Of a stretch of 49,108 nt of DNA, positions 35,331 to 46,359 are shown in pieces. Source of the stretch: Polymyxa betae (taxonomy: Eukaryota; Endomyxa; Phytomyxea; Plasmodiophorida; Plasmodiophoridae); assembly GCA_003693705.1 (NCBI GenBank), contig RBZT01000691.1:1-49108 (forward strand), read 5' to 3'. The notes under the pieces are model-generated. The model was given only the letters and a program-made list of their open reading frames with translations. It did no database searches and was not told the origin of the DNA. The translations under genes were made by a program, and so were the position numbers. How positions within the stretch are numbered: the first letter of the stretch is position 1; every line of letters starts with the position of its first letter.

Positions 35331-36291
35331 CGAGCGGTGTTGAGCTCGCTGAGAATCTCAATAAAGTGACAAGCGATTTGTAACAACGAAATCGAAGGAG
35401 ATAAAGTTGCGCGACCGCGCGACAACCAACACCAAGCTGCAATATTGCATACTCTTAAACTGACATCATAAGATTACAGAAACAGTGATAAAAAATAGCC
35501 AGATTAATCGAGGCTACACTTGGAAACATGGCATCGTATTCCACAATTAAAGCAGCTGAATTCGTTGTCATGCTGTACGGCATCACGAAAATCATGTCAT
35601 CAATTATTTTAGCAGTCGGGCCCGGGGATTGGATCTACCCGTTATCATGCCATTGCTATGGCCTATGGGATGGGCACTTAAGCGTTATGAGAATGACGAT
35701 TCGCTTAGTTCCAATAGGACATCCCCATGGCTTCACGCTGGCCTTACCAATCTCCAATTTACATCCATTGATAGTAAAATTTTCTGGAAAGTTCATTCGT
35801 CATTCTCTGTTTACTTGATTGTTACCTTAAATTTATGGTCAGTATGGGCCTGGAGATACAGATTTTCGACATCATTTGTTCGATGGATCGCAATCTCTGA
35901 ACCATTCGTTATTTGGCGCAACCCCTACGAGATGAACAAGCTAGACAGACCGCGCTGCGCAGTCTCCGGTAGTTCAGTTGCGACTGGAGCGTCGGCTGCG
36001 TCGCGCCATGTTCCCAGTGGATCCACTGGCCTCCACCTCGCCGCCGACTTCGCAACTGTCATCACCGCAGCACAATCGACCCATGATTATTATCCATACT
36101 TCTAATTGCCAGTTTAATACAACTTCAAGTTTCCAGCCCTGGTCTACCACCCCAAACTAGTATCTAGTTCAGTCCTTGCCCTTACTCGTCGTTACGTACA
36201 GGCGCGAGCGAAAAAGCTGCTGGCGGTCGACCGTTCGTCCCGCCAATCCAGCACCCAATATTATAACAATCTTACCACCCAAAACTCCATT

Positions 36292-37120
36292 GTGACCGAC
36301 GATACAACTCTGAACTTTGGGATCTATCCCTGTACTTCCTACTCGGAAGACTCGGAACACGTAGTAGCCCCGATTGCGAATATCCCGACCCGCTATTCAA
36401 TACAACCATCTCATATCATCATGGATATTATGGTTGATACTGGATGTACAGCACATTCATTCAATACACAAGATCATTTTACAGCACTCACTCCCAAACA
36501 TGGCGAAAATAACAAAATGGAAATTGCCAACAGCACGAAATTGGCCGTTGCAGGTTCCGGCTCAGTCTCCATACAACTGGCCCAACCTGGTAACAAACCT
36601 TTCGTTACGAATGCAATGAAAAAGCCATGCATCCACGTCCCTGAACTGGCAAAAAATTCTTTTCTGTTAGTTCAGCCACGGACAGCGGTTTTTTCGATTT
36701 TTTCGACGCTACCTACGGGATCAATACAACTCCGAGACAAGGAAACTCATCGCGACCGGCGAACGGAAAGGAAATCTGTATTAGCTTCCTCGCTTCCTTT
36801 TAAAGTGTCCGATATACTTCGAGTTAATTCGCTTTCTTTATGAAAATCAGCATCCACAGCTATTTGGCATGCACGCATGGGATACATCAATCCCACTGGC
36901 CTCCCTTGAAATCATTATTGGGTGGCAGTGCCAGCGGAATTCAATTCACAGGAGACAGCAAGTCATTCTTCTGCAATTCCTGTATTCACTGCAAAGCCAC
37001 TCGGCACCCATTCCGAAGCCATGCTAACAGAAACGTCGCACAGCCGAAATCCTCGACGTGTATCTACTGATGTATGGGGTCCGTTAGGGGTTATATATTG
37101 CCCTCAATAAAAAGATAAAT
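36292..37120 (+). mobile_element. Ty1/copia protease and GAG-pre-integrase remnant
   Basis: The frame from 36292 shows an aspartic protease motif (MVDTGCTAHSFNTQDHF), followed by the usual copia segment with CIHVPELAKNSFLLVQ. After frame changes come a broken GAG-pre-integrase region with a zinc-binding pattern (CNSCIHCKATRHPFR) and, in another frame, DVWGP at about 37070-37085, where integrase begins. No integrase core, RT or RNase H follows, so this is a 5' fragment of pol. It lies between the two arms of the inverted repeat. Confidence 0.75.
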
Positions 37121-37179
37121 TTATTTCATGGTTATTCACTTATTCTTGATCAATACAGTCATTACGCTCAGCAATAACT

Positions 37180-37770
37180 TCAGCGCTGTCGGACGCGTCG
37201 CCAGTATCGCGTCGCTGCTGTCCATAGTGAGGATAGGGTTTGATGTTGACTATGCACACCGACAACCAGAATGAGCAAGGAGTTTGGATGTGGGGATAAG
37301 GCTCTTGGCAAAAAGAATGATTGGATGTGTAGGGTTTTAGGGGTCTTGGCAGAAAGAATGATTGGATGTGTAGGATAAGGCTCTTGTAAACTTTCGATTG
37401 GAGGCTTTGGGTAAGGCTCTTGTAAAATAATTATTGGACGGGCTAGCATGTTAGCAGCTTGATTGTTTCGCGATTCTTGTGTTGTCATTTTTCCACTTCG
37501 TATAGTTCTTCTTAATTTGAGGGCCGTGAAGTTCTACGATCTTCGGGGAGTGCTCGGCGTCCAGCCCACTCCTTTGCAGCGTCGCCGATTAAATAGGACG
37601 GCCAGCCCCTGGGGTACGGTTCGACTAGGGCGCGGTTGACTGGGGACCAGTGGCTTACCAGTGGGAGCCCGTCTAGGAACTTATATGAGTCCGCCAATGG
37701 GCAAAGAAGCTTGGTGCGCAGCCGGTCCAGACAGACATTGACTGGCAACATAAGACTCTGGCCCATTCAG
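37180..37770 (-). repeat. Dispersed repeat, right arm of the inverted pair, with a minisatellite
   Basis: Read on the minus strand it repeats the left arm (ELHGPQIKKNYTKWKN, then the MLARP-like segment). Its distal part (37298-37448) is a tandem array built on AAGGCTCTTG with ATTGGATGTGTAGG, unit about 35-45 bases. Translated frames over it are of low complexity and are not called as genes. Confidence 0.55.
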
Positions 37771-38115
37771 CGAAATCGCGCATCAATACGGAACGAGCGA
37801 ATAAAAAACAGTAGATTCCGCAGTTGTGAAGATCGGGCTGCTGCGATGCACGTTTTGGCCCTGTTCAGCTGATGTGAGCGATTGCTGATCGTCAGAAAGA
37901 GACATAATCAACTGATGTCGAGGATTGAAGTGATTTGAGGTCAATCAATTGGCGAGGCCGAACATCATCTGATTTGAGATCAGTACCGATTCGAACAGAG
38001 GCTTAGAGTTAGGTCCTGTTGGAAAAACTACCGAATGTAAAAGAGGCACCTGGGAATTCGGGCGTAGAACGATGTCGTTTGTACTTATGAACAGAGTACT
38101 CTACCTGTTTAGGCG

Positions 38116-38640
38116 TTAAACTCTGACCGTTCTTCTTCCGCTCTGCATGCATGTAACATCAGCATTTTCTAGCAAATTTCCGACATGTCGAGGTCGATAC
38201 CTTAACCTCATCACTAATGAGAAAAGACTCGGCAATCCTAGGCTTACCGATTCCAGCGCTTTAGGTATAATGGCCTTCAATCCATTCCAGGAATAATCGC
38301 AGCGCTCCCGTGTGAAACGCTTACACGCTCCCCAAAACATTTCGATATAATTAAACTCGCTATGAAACTTGGGGAAGAAGTCGATGTAGCAGCCTCCATT
38401 CTTCTCGGTTTCAAACAGCCATCGTTCTTGCTCCAAAAGTCGGGAATGATTTTCGCCTCATTCTTCGTTAAATTCGTTCGCCATAAATTTCGCTCAGAGA
38501 GAATTGATTTCAGTCCATCGGCCGTCATCATGCATTGCTCAATCCTTTCACCATTTGCTCCCAAATACAAGCCATTACGCATAGGCCTTGTGTTGTTTCC
38601 ATCATCGCTCAGCTCGGAACATTAGATTAAACGACCGATC
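38116..38640 (-). pseudogene. DDE-superfamily transposase remnant
   Basis: Minus-strand coding signal begins with TRPMRNGLYLGANGERIE, ADGLKSILSERNLWR and changes frame near 38425 before [38 protein letters not shown] and [20 protein letters not shown]. This is the end of the DDE_3-like transposase family seen in fungi and oomycetes (FxPKFHxExNxIExxWGxxKR), including the catalytic Glu in FIE/YIE. The N-terminal part and first catalytic Asp are missing, and the RRFxRKxxRY region that should follow is garbled. The copy is inactive. Confidence 0.75.
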
Positions 38641-38725
38641 CGATGTATGAAGAGAGCGTTGAGTAGACTGAAGCTCGCGACGGACATCCTGGGATGAGAA
38701 CAGGACAGAAGAGACACACAGGAGT

Positions 38726-39098
38726 ACCGTTGCGGACAGCTTAACTCTGTAATTTTGATAGGGCTGACCTTGCGGACTTTATAAATCGGTCCCAAGAACA
38801 TTTTCTTCAGCAAACTCAGCGCCAAACGATAGATCTCAACGAAAGGTTTCGAACAGCGTTGAAAACTTTCGAAAAACTATTTTTTTTAAATTTGTTAGAA
38901 ATTCTTATCCATTGGCACTTGTATGGCGAAAACAGATATTCCACCACGCAAACTTATATGCGGCAGTCTCGCAGATTGCGCTGCCTTCGCAGTTTTTCTA
39001 TGGCGCACTTCCGTGATTGTATGTCAAAATGTAAAACTGCGTACGCACTTGTCCGATCAAATTGTCACTCATTAGAGAGTTAAGCTGTCCGCAACGGT
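38726..39098. mobile_element. MITE-like 373-bp element with 23-bp inverted ends
   Basis: Positions 38726-38748 and 39076-39098 are perfect reverse complements (beginning ACCGTTGCGGACAGCTTAAC). The left end carries a second subterminal copy of TTGCGGAC at about 38770. Tc1/pogo-like elements often have GCGGAC-type ends. No coding capacity inside. A target duplication is not evident. Confidence 0.6.
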
Positions 39099-40274
39099 GA
39101 GATGACAGGCAAGAAGAGGATATGTCATTTCTACCTTCAACAAAGGGCGCGAAGGAATTCAAGGTGAGACAATTACCCTTGTGGGATGTCAAATCGAAAT
39201 TGAACAAATTAAATCATACCAAGTTATCGTAAAATTCAGAATGAGAATGAGGATTTTAACCAGGTCATAAAATCAAAGCCGACCGCGATGTCAGCGTATT
39301 ATTGGGGATTATCCAATAATAGTACGGTGATATGATAATTAATACTGTGTTTGGGGCAGTTTGGCCTCATCGCGTTGCATCAATCGGGTATATGCTTGCA
39401 CTGTAGCATTAGAGTCAGCTAAAATTTCACGACTTGCTCCAGTTCATCGGACGCTTTTGAAAGCTACAGCTATTTCATATTGTTTGGCAGGGTGAAGGCG
39501 ATTCGCAGCGCGGCCGATCACGGAAAGGAATAAATTGTTTTGTTTTGTCAGTAGCACTGTTCCGTACTAACATCATTGAACAATCCAGCGATTTCTTCAG
39601 TTAGAAAGGCTGTAGCAGGGCTCGTTCGTGATTCAGTCAATTCAGACATTTATCGAAACAGAAATTGTGCTATTCGAAAAGGCGGATTGGAGCGGCACGA
39701 TCGTCGAGTGCTGTCTCATATAGTCTGTTGATATGCGGTTCGTCATCTCCCTAACGATCACAATTAGATGATGGAATACAGAAACGCAATGAATCCTCGA
39801 TGTTACCTCGTTTGGCTCGCTGCTGTCATGGAGTCACAATCCACGATTGTAGAAGTGTGCTTTGCTGTCGGGATGGACCTCGGAGATGCTGTTTCGAGTT
39901 TGGGGACTTGCTGGGCAGATTCTCTTTTGGTAGAGAGTAGGAGAGACATAAGAATGCTGAGTTTAATATCAGCAGAATTAGATTTAGGTGATGGGGATGT
40001 TGTTGTGATGCAGACTCAGTTCTCATCAAATATGAAATTGAGATTGCAGACAATAGGCAGCCGCCAATCTCGTTGTTGTTGGTCTTTGACGGATGCTAAA
40101 CATTCACGACAGCTGCAGCTCAGCAGAAAGCTAATTCTCAACATAATTATCACCCAGAGGATGAATATTTCAGTACTGCAGTTTATCCTTATCGACTATT
40201 AAAAACTGACAAATACTATTATAGATATGACGGTGGCCGCCCCTGCGACATCACCAACGTTTAAGCAGCGAGCC
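39099..40274. other. No confident gene
   Basis: A 144-codon plus-strand frame (39768-40202) overlaps equally plausible minus-strand frames; none shows a domain or signal. Probably non-coding or relic sequence. Confidence 0.45.
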
Positions 40275-42781
40275 TTATGACTTCTGTACATTATTGGACA
40301 GCCTCCTGATCTCCTCGATCCACCTGACCAGGATCGCCTCCTCCTTCGACGCCAGATAGAAATGCCTCTGGGTGCTCACTGGGGCCAGCTCCAGCACATG
40401 TCTGCGATCCATCACCTCCATCGCCTCATTGCAATCCATCCGCCTCACCGAACAGTCGCCGATATCAATCGACCCGTTCGCATTCAGCTGCCAATCGGGT
40501 CCGGCGGAATCCTATCGAAAACAACAAATGGTCAGTACGACCGATTTCGGTACAATCTTGGTATCACCTGGCGCTTGTTGAAGTAGAGGATGCTTCTCGA
40601 GGAGCGGCACATGACGAAGTATCGGGAGCGCCAGGGTTTCTGGCCGTCGTTGCCGCCGCGCTTTTCGAAGAAATTCTCGCAGATGCGCTCCGCTGACCGA
40701 TACTTGACGAGCTCGAGGCACCAGGCGTCCCGGATGGACGTATCCGGGGCGATCAGCGTATAGCCACGTCGATTATCAGCCGGGAACAGATCGATACCGG
40801 CCCCTTCCGGGAAGTCGCTAGCGAAGGCCACCGAATCTTTCAACGCTATCGATTTCTTCGGCGCCGTCTTCAGCGCATCCGCCTTCAGCTTCCAGGCATT
40901 TAGTTCTTGCTTGGCGACGTTAACCACGAAGAACATGGACGACAACGACCCGAAGGTCTTCAGCTTCAGGTAGCCCTGCATGCCCGACCCGAGACCGCCG
41001 TCATCACTCGCCGCCGTCAGATGAATTTTGAAGCCGGTCGCCGCCGGCGTCGTCGTCGTCAAACTTTCCGTCGCCGCGTCGTCTTCATTCAGCGTCATCT
41101 CGCCGACCGGCATCGCATGCATCGGGGAAGAAGCCGCCGTACTGGCCTCGGGCATAGTGGACACCATCGTGTACTCCTTCTTGGCCGTCAGCAGATCGTG
41201 CGATTCGCGGACGCTGGCGGCGACCGTCGAATCGATACGCTTGGTCTCGTCGCGGATCAGGGCGTCCAGGCCGAGCGGGTCGAGGCGCGGCGCGCCGGAG
41301 CCGCGATGGGCGTCGGCATGCTCATGGATGTCCTGGATCCAGGCGCGGGCGTTCGCCTCGTTCGACGACGCCAACAGCAACGACTTCACTGACGATTCGA
41401 TATGGAACGACGTCGCCCCCGTCTGCGTCACCTTCAGGTCCTGAAGGTCCAGTACGTATTTCACGCGCATCTGCCCGGCTTTACCATCGGCGCCCAGGAA
41501 CAGATCGTTGAACAGGAAGAACGTTAACAGTTTGCCGTCTTTCTTGTTGGCGTTCGTCAGCTTCAGAAGGGCACCGTATCGGACGCAGAATCGCCCCGGA
41601 GCCACCAGGTTCACTTTGCCGTCGAAGAGAAACTCCTGGACTTGACCGACCCGACATCGCGCCTCGGACAGCGTTTTCTCACGGTTGATGTCGTCATCCA
41701 GCTTCGCGATGGTCGAGTACGTCCGCGCACACAGTACGTCCAGGCCGGATTTCTGAACGTGTTCGGCGGAATCCGGAGCCACGATGCGATTCAGACGCCG
41801 GACGACGTCCCGGAGCTCCGACATGTAACTGAGCGGAACCGACATCAACGCCGGCAGCGTGATCCGATCGCAAGCCACGTTCAATTCAACGAGTTCGGCA
41901 AACGCCTCGCGGCGCCGCTTGATCTGCTCCATCGACCTCGACGAATACGTGGATTCGGAGACGAAGATGATGTAGATGCGGCTGTACGACGCGATATGGC
42001 CGGAGATGGCGTTCAGGATCGACGTCAGCGCAGCAACGTCGTTATCGCCGGCGCTCTGGCGGCACTGACGCAGGGCGCGTTTCAGCTCTGTTGCGATCAC
42101 CACGAGATCGCGCCAATTGACGAAGGCCGCCGTCATCTCGGTTTCGTTCATCATGCGCGGTTTCCGATGCAGGACGTTGCTAGCGCGGATCACATTGATG
42201 TAGGAGCGTTCTACAAGACGCAGCGCCTTCAGATAGCGGGATTGTACGTCCAGGATGGCGACGACCAAGTTGCGAAGCACGTCGGTCGCCGTCTCCTCCG
42301 GATTCGTGAAATCGGCCGCCGGGACCGGCGGCGCTGCAGGGACGTCGGCGGCGTCGGAGGTATTACCCCAATCGACGGGAATATCGGCGGATGCAACGAC
42401 CGCGGGAGCGTCTGCGGTGATGTCTTCCTCGTCGTAATCGCTGTCGTCGTCTTTTATATGCGGCGGCCGATACAGCATGGCGCTGAGGCGCGAGATCGAT
42501 GGCGAGGTCGGGATAAATCGACCGGAGAGGAATTCGGGCGTGTTACCGAGGCCGTCGTCCGAGCTGCCCGACGAGTCGTCGTCGAGATCGGCCAGCTTGA
42601 GCTTAGGCTCGGGCTCGGCGACGGTCGCCATGGGCGACTCGGGCGGCGACGTCGGCGAGAAGAGCTGCGTCGAGAGCCAGGACGGCATCTCGCGAGCCTT
42701 GCCGAGATCGTCGCGGAAGATGTCGGTGACCGACATCTTGGCCGTGCGGCTGACGTCATCGTCCGCCTCCAGATCGGCCAT
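40275..42781 (-). CDS. Dbl-type Rho guanine nucleotide exchange factor (DH-PH plus two further PH domains)
   Basis: Exon 1 (42781-40568) and exon 2 (40511-40275) flank a 56-nt intron and give 816 aa. After an acidic Ser/Pro-rich N-terminus (1-160), residues about 160-360 form a DH domain: VLRNLVVAILDVQSRYLKAL, a helical middle, and LPALMSVPLSYMSELRDVVR in the place of the LxxLxxxPxQRxxxY helix. PH1 follows (about 384-500, FLFDGKVNLVAPGRFCVRYG, FFLFNDLFLGA), then PH2 (about 598-700, GYLKLKTFGSLSSMFFVV) and PH3 (about 700-810, NGSIDIGDCSVRRM to EEAILVRWIEEIRRL). PH3 is only complete when the intron is removed. It should activate Rho/Rac-type GTPases at membranes. The exon is GC-richer than the surroundings. 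A long antisense frame (41642-42871) is a shadow. Confidence 0.82.
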
Positions 42782-44010
42782 AACGACCGCGATATTAAGC
42801 GGATATGGTGGGCGCTACCGGGCACGCGTCCGCTCTGCATTGGCCGGATGAAGATGCATGGACGCGTTTAGGGCAGCTCGGCGTGTTATGTACGATAGTG
42901 TAATGTGAATGAGACAGCCGAACAGCTCCTGTATGGGTCTCTATTAACTTGCAGACAGTAGTGCGGATCGTAATAGTGGAGGCTCCATTATGGCAAACAG
43001 ATCGATGCGTAACATGAGTATTTCTATGACAATAATGTGAATTGTGTTTGATACCGATATTCTCAGAACCCTTTCTGTGTTATTCGGCCTCCCAAAGGGC
43101 TTCAATATCGCAGATGACACTCAATGCGAATTCGCAATTTTTTGATAAATTTTTGTTTTTCAATTTTCATTCTCGCTTGACCATTATTTGGCGGAGCTCG
43201 GCGCTGTCGCCTTTGTTGCTTGAGCTGACTTTTCAAGACAAATTCCATTTATTGGACAATTTTATGGCTTTCGTTGTTTTTATAATAGCAAAAGCCATCG
43301 ATCAGGTGCGTAAAAATTTCATATCTGGTGGATATTCAACGAAGACAAACTTTTATTCCACTTCATAAAGCTATTGAGTTTATACAACTCAAACACCCAG
43401 TATTGTATTTGGTTAAATTACTGACTAAATTCACGAACCTGAGACAAGGATAATAACAATTCAGTTGAACGTAGTTCGAGGCGAAGTTGCGAACAGCGGA
43501 TACGGGTCTGAAGCAGACGCAAGAGAAAGGCAATGAAGGTATTGGTTGGGATTCTTGCTGCGGTGCTGTTTGGAGCTGGAATGAGAAAACTGAAACAAGG
43601 TGTGTGCTGTGTTTGTTGAGGAACGTCATTTGACTCTCCCAAAGCAGCATCGTGATGCCTGTTGTTGTATGCAAAAGGGTCTATCAAGACTAGTGTTCGT
43701 CATGTGTTTCGTGACAGAGAAAAATATCAACGGGCTCGCAGTAGCGATCGAAGGGGTCCTGGAGAATTTATGTTCATGATCACAGGAATCATCTTTTTTT
43801 CAAGCAGCAACGCCCAGGTTATAATAGTTGAATGTAGAACCTTTTAATTTTTTTATAACAATCCAAGCCACAGCTGTGTGGAAACTTTTACAATGGCGGT
43901 TGCGTTGATAATGGTGTTGTTCCGGCGTATTCTTTATCATACTAGCCAGTTCCAAAAACGGATTGCATTCATAACGAATGCTAAGTACTTTCAATACTTA
44001 CCGAAACCAC
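42782..44010. other. Intergenic stretch, no confident gene
   Basis: One weak candidate: ATG at 43532 opens MKVLVGILAAVLFGAGMRKL, a secretion-signal-like start, possibly spliced to a short Cys-rich tail. Too little supports it to call it. Confidence 0.4.
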
Positions 44011-44151
44011 GCGCATTTATAAATACGAACAGGTAAAACTGCGCATTTTGTAAATGCGTCCTGACAAACTCACGCACTTATAAATGCGACCAGATAAATA
44101 CCACGCTTTTAAAATGCGTCGATATAAATTTTGCCCTTTTCCAAAAGCTGC
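44011..44151. repeat. Array of five degenerate palindromes upstream of NDUFV1
   Basis: Short inverted-repeat units recur every 30-31 bases: GCGCATTTATAAATACG (44011), GCGCATTTTGTAAATGCG (44041), CGCACTTATAAATGCG (44073), CGCTTTTAAAATGCG (44104) and a weaker CCCTTTTCCAAAAG with GCGC (44133). Spacers of about 14 bases share an imperfect pattern with A-A-A-T/C runs. The array ends about 80 bases before the NDUFV1 start codon. Confidence 0.75.
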
Positions 44152-44230
44152 GCGCGATTCTCTGAGTTGTTTGAAATAAAAAAAGGCCAACATAATTGGA
44201 AGATAAAGTCATAGGCGTTGTCTTGCAACG

Positions 44231-46124
44231 ATGTCGGCTTTCTTAGCACGACGCCTTGTCCAGCGAGTGCCACGGTCGTTTTGTCGGTTTATGAGCGGCG
44301 CGCCTGCCAAGCCACCACCGCCACCTTACGTCCATAAAGATCTGGATGACAAGGACCGGATTTTTACGAATTTGTATTGTGAGCAGGACTGGGGGATTGA
44401 CGCTGCTATCAAGCGAGTCTGTCAACTCTATCGCATATTACGACCAGTGTTATTCACTGCTTTCAGGGCGATTGGCACAAAACCAAAGATCTGCTTGCCA
44501 TGGGCCGAGACTGGATTATCGATGAAATCAAAGCATCGGGCTTAAGGGGGCGAGGCGGTGCTGGTTTCCCTTCTGGGTTGAAATGGTCATTTATGCCAAA
44601 GGTTCCATCGTTCAGACTGCCGTTTGCCTTTTTTTTGACAATCTTTAGGTTTCTGATGGGCGACCCCAATACTTGGTGATCAATGCCGATGAATCCGAAC
44701 CAGGTCAATAAACCGGAAATCTCGAATTCAATTTGTATCAATGCACTAAATAGGAACCTGTAAAGATCGTGAGATCATCAGAAGTGATCCCCATAAACTG
44801 GTTGAAGGGGCTTTGCTGGCCGGGTGATGCGCTCTAGCAAAAGTTTCCTTCTTACTGATTTGTATCATAGTTTTGCTATGGGTGCACACGCTGCGTATAT
44901 TTACATTCGAGGTGAATTCATTTTTGAAGCAAAACGCCTAGACGAAGCTGTGCAGCAGGTCCTTGAGCTTCTCTTGTTTCGAGTGTTATTCTGAGATCAT
45001 CGATAGGCTTATAAGAAAGGATTCCTGGGTAAAAACGCGTGTGGATCTGGTTACGATTTTGATGTTTACGTTCATCGGGGCGCTGGTGCTTACATTTGCG
45101 GTATGCAGCTCAACAGCTTTGAATTATGAGAATCCTGTCCATAACGTGTATGATCCTCAGGTGAAGAAACTGGTTTGATCGAAAGTCTCGAAGGTAGCAA
45201 ATTCTATGAGAATGCGATTCGCTTGCGTCTAATTTGGTCATAGGCAATCCAGGAAAGCCCCGTCTGAAGCCCCCGTTCCCTGCCAATGTCGGTCTATACG
45301 GTTGCCCTACGACCGTAACCAATGTGGAGACCATTGCAGTGTCACCTACGATACTTCGTCGAGGAGCTTCATTCTTCACCAGCTTTGGTCGCCCCAATAA
45401 TCACGGCACCAAGCTGTTTGCCATTTCAGGCCATGTTAACAACCCTATCGTTGTCGAAGGTTCGTTTTCTGTTTGTTAAGAGCATGGTCAACATAGATGC
45501 TTATGCGAATATGTTAACGCTTTCAACTAAAATTTAAAACAGAATCCATGAGTATACCTTTGCGGGAGCTGATTGAAAAGCATGCTGGCGGTGTTCGCGG
45601 CGGATGGGACAATCTTCTTGCTGTTATCCCTGGTGGATCTTCAGTCCCAATGCTCACCAAAGAGCAATGTTCAACTGTCTTGTATGTCCGAAATCATTGC
45701 AATTATTCGTTGTATAACACGTTGAAGGATGGATTTCGACGCGCTTCGTGAAGTACAATCCGGCTTAGGAACGGCCGCCGTTATGGTGATGGACAAAAGC
45801 ACCGATGTCATTAAGGCGATCGCACGTTTGTCAGCTTTCTACAAGCATGAAAGCTGCGGGCAATGTACGCCTTGTCGAGAAGGCACGCCCTGGCTATATA
45901 AAATTATGCAGCGTATGGTTAAAGGGAACGCTGAAGTGGCCGAAATCGATATGCTCTGGGAGTTGACAAAGCAGATCGAAGGACACACAATCTGTGCCCT
46001 TGGAGATGCCGCTGCTTGGCCTGTCCAGGGCCTGATTAGGCACTTCCGTCCTGAGATGGAGAAGCGAATCGCTCAGTATAAAGCGACAGCTGTATCCCAG
46101 CAGTCAGTATCAATGACACAATAA
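44231..46124 (+). CDS. NDUFV1: NADH dehydrogenase (ubiquinone) flavoprotein 1, 51-kDa subunit of complex I
   Basis: Ten exons (44231-44416, 44467-44601, 44649-44703, 44754-44823, 44871-44958, 45007-45100, 45161-45193, 45244-45459, 45543-45681, 45728-46124) join in phase. It is the NADH-oxidising subunit of the mitochondrial complex I N-module, binding FMN and one 4Fe-4S cluster (N3). Seen: an Arg-rich mitochondrial presequence ([20 protein letters not shown]), the glycine-rich [24 protein letters not shown] with its Glu contacts, [55 protein letters not shown], and [12 protein letters not shown] plus HTICALGD supplying the four cluster cysteines. Introns are about 45-83 nt. No lesion seen; expected length. 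Confidence 0.96.
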
Positions 46125-46177
46125 AATAAATCCTGCTGTGTTTATCCAGATTAGGTAAACTTCAGTATCGCACGTTG

Positions 46178-46319
46178 ATCATAAAAAAAAAGAAGATCCG
46201 CGAACTCTGTGTGATATAGTCAGAAAATACAAATAAACTTGAACACAGTAATACAGTCTTAAATCCTTTCATAGAACATCTCAAATCATAAAAAGGAATG
46301 AAGATCCGCGAACTCTGTG
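46178..46319. repeat. Direct repeat downstream of NDUFV1
   Basis: The 20-mer GAAGATCCGCGAACTCTGTG occurs at 46192-46211 and again at 46300-46319, each preceded by an A-rich run after ATCATAAAAA. The copies are 108 bases apart and lie between two convergent genes. Confidence 0.8.
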
Positions 46320-46359
46320 GAATCCTGCAAATGTTTTTATTTTTACATGGATGCTTATG

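Noticed and set aside
39768-40202. 144-codon plus-strand frame
   Set aside because: No domain, no splice context, and competing frames on the other strand look equally coding-like.
41642-42871. A 409-codon plus-strand open frame over the DH-PH gene
   Set aside because: It is antisense to a clear DH-PH coding region with GC-rich codons, has Arg/Gly-rich shadow composition and no domain.
43532-43780. Possible tiny secreted protein starting MKVLVGILAAVLFGAG
   Set aside because: Only 22 residues before a needed splice, and the joined tail has no support.
44011-44151. Palindrome array considered as a CRISPR array
   Set aside because: Eukaryotic context, units differ from each other, spacers are about 14 bases and similar to one another, no cas genes.
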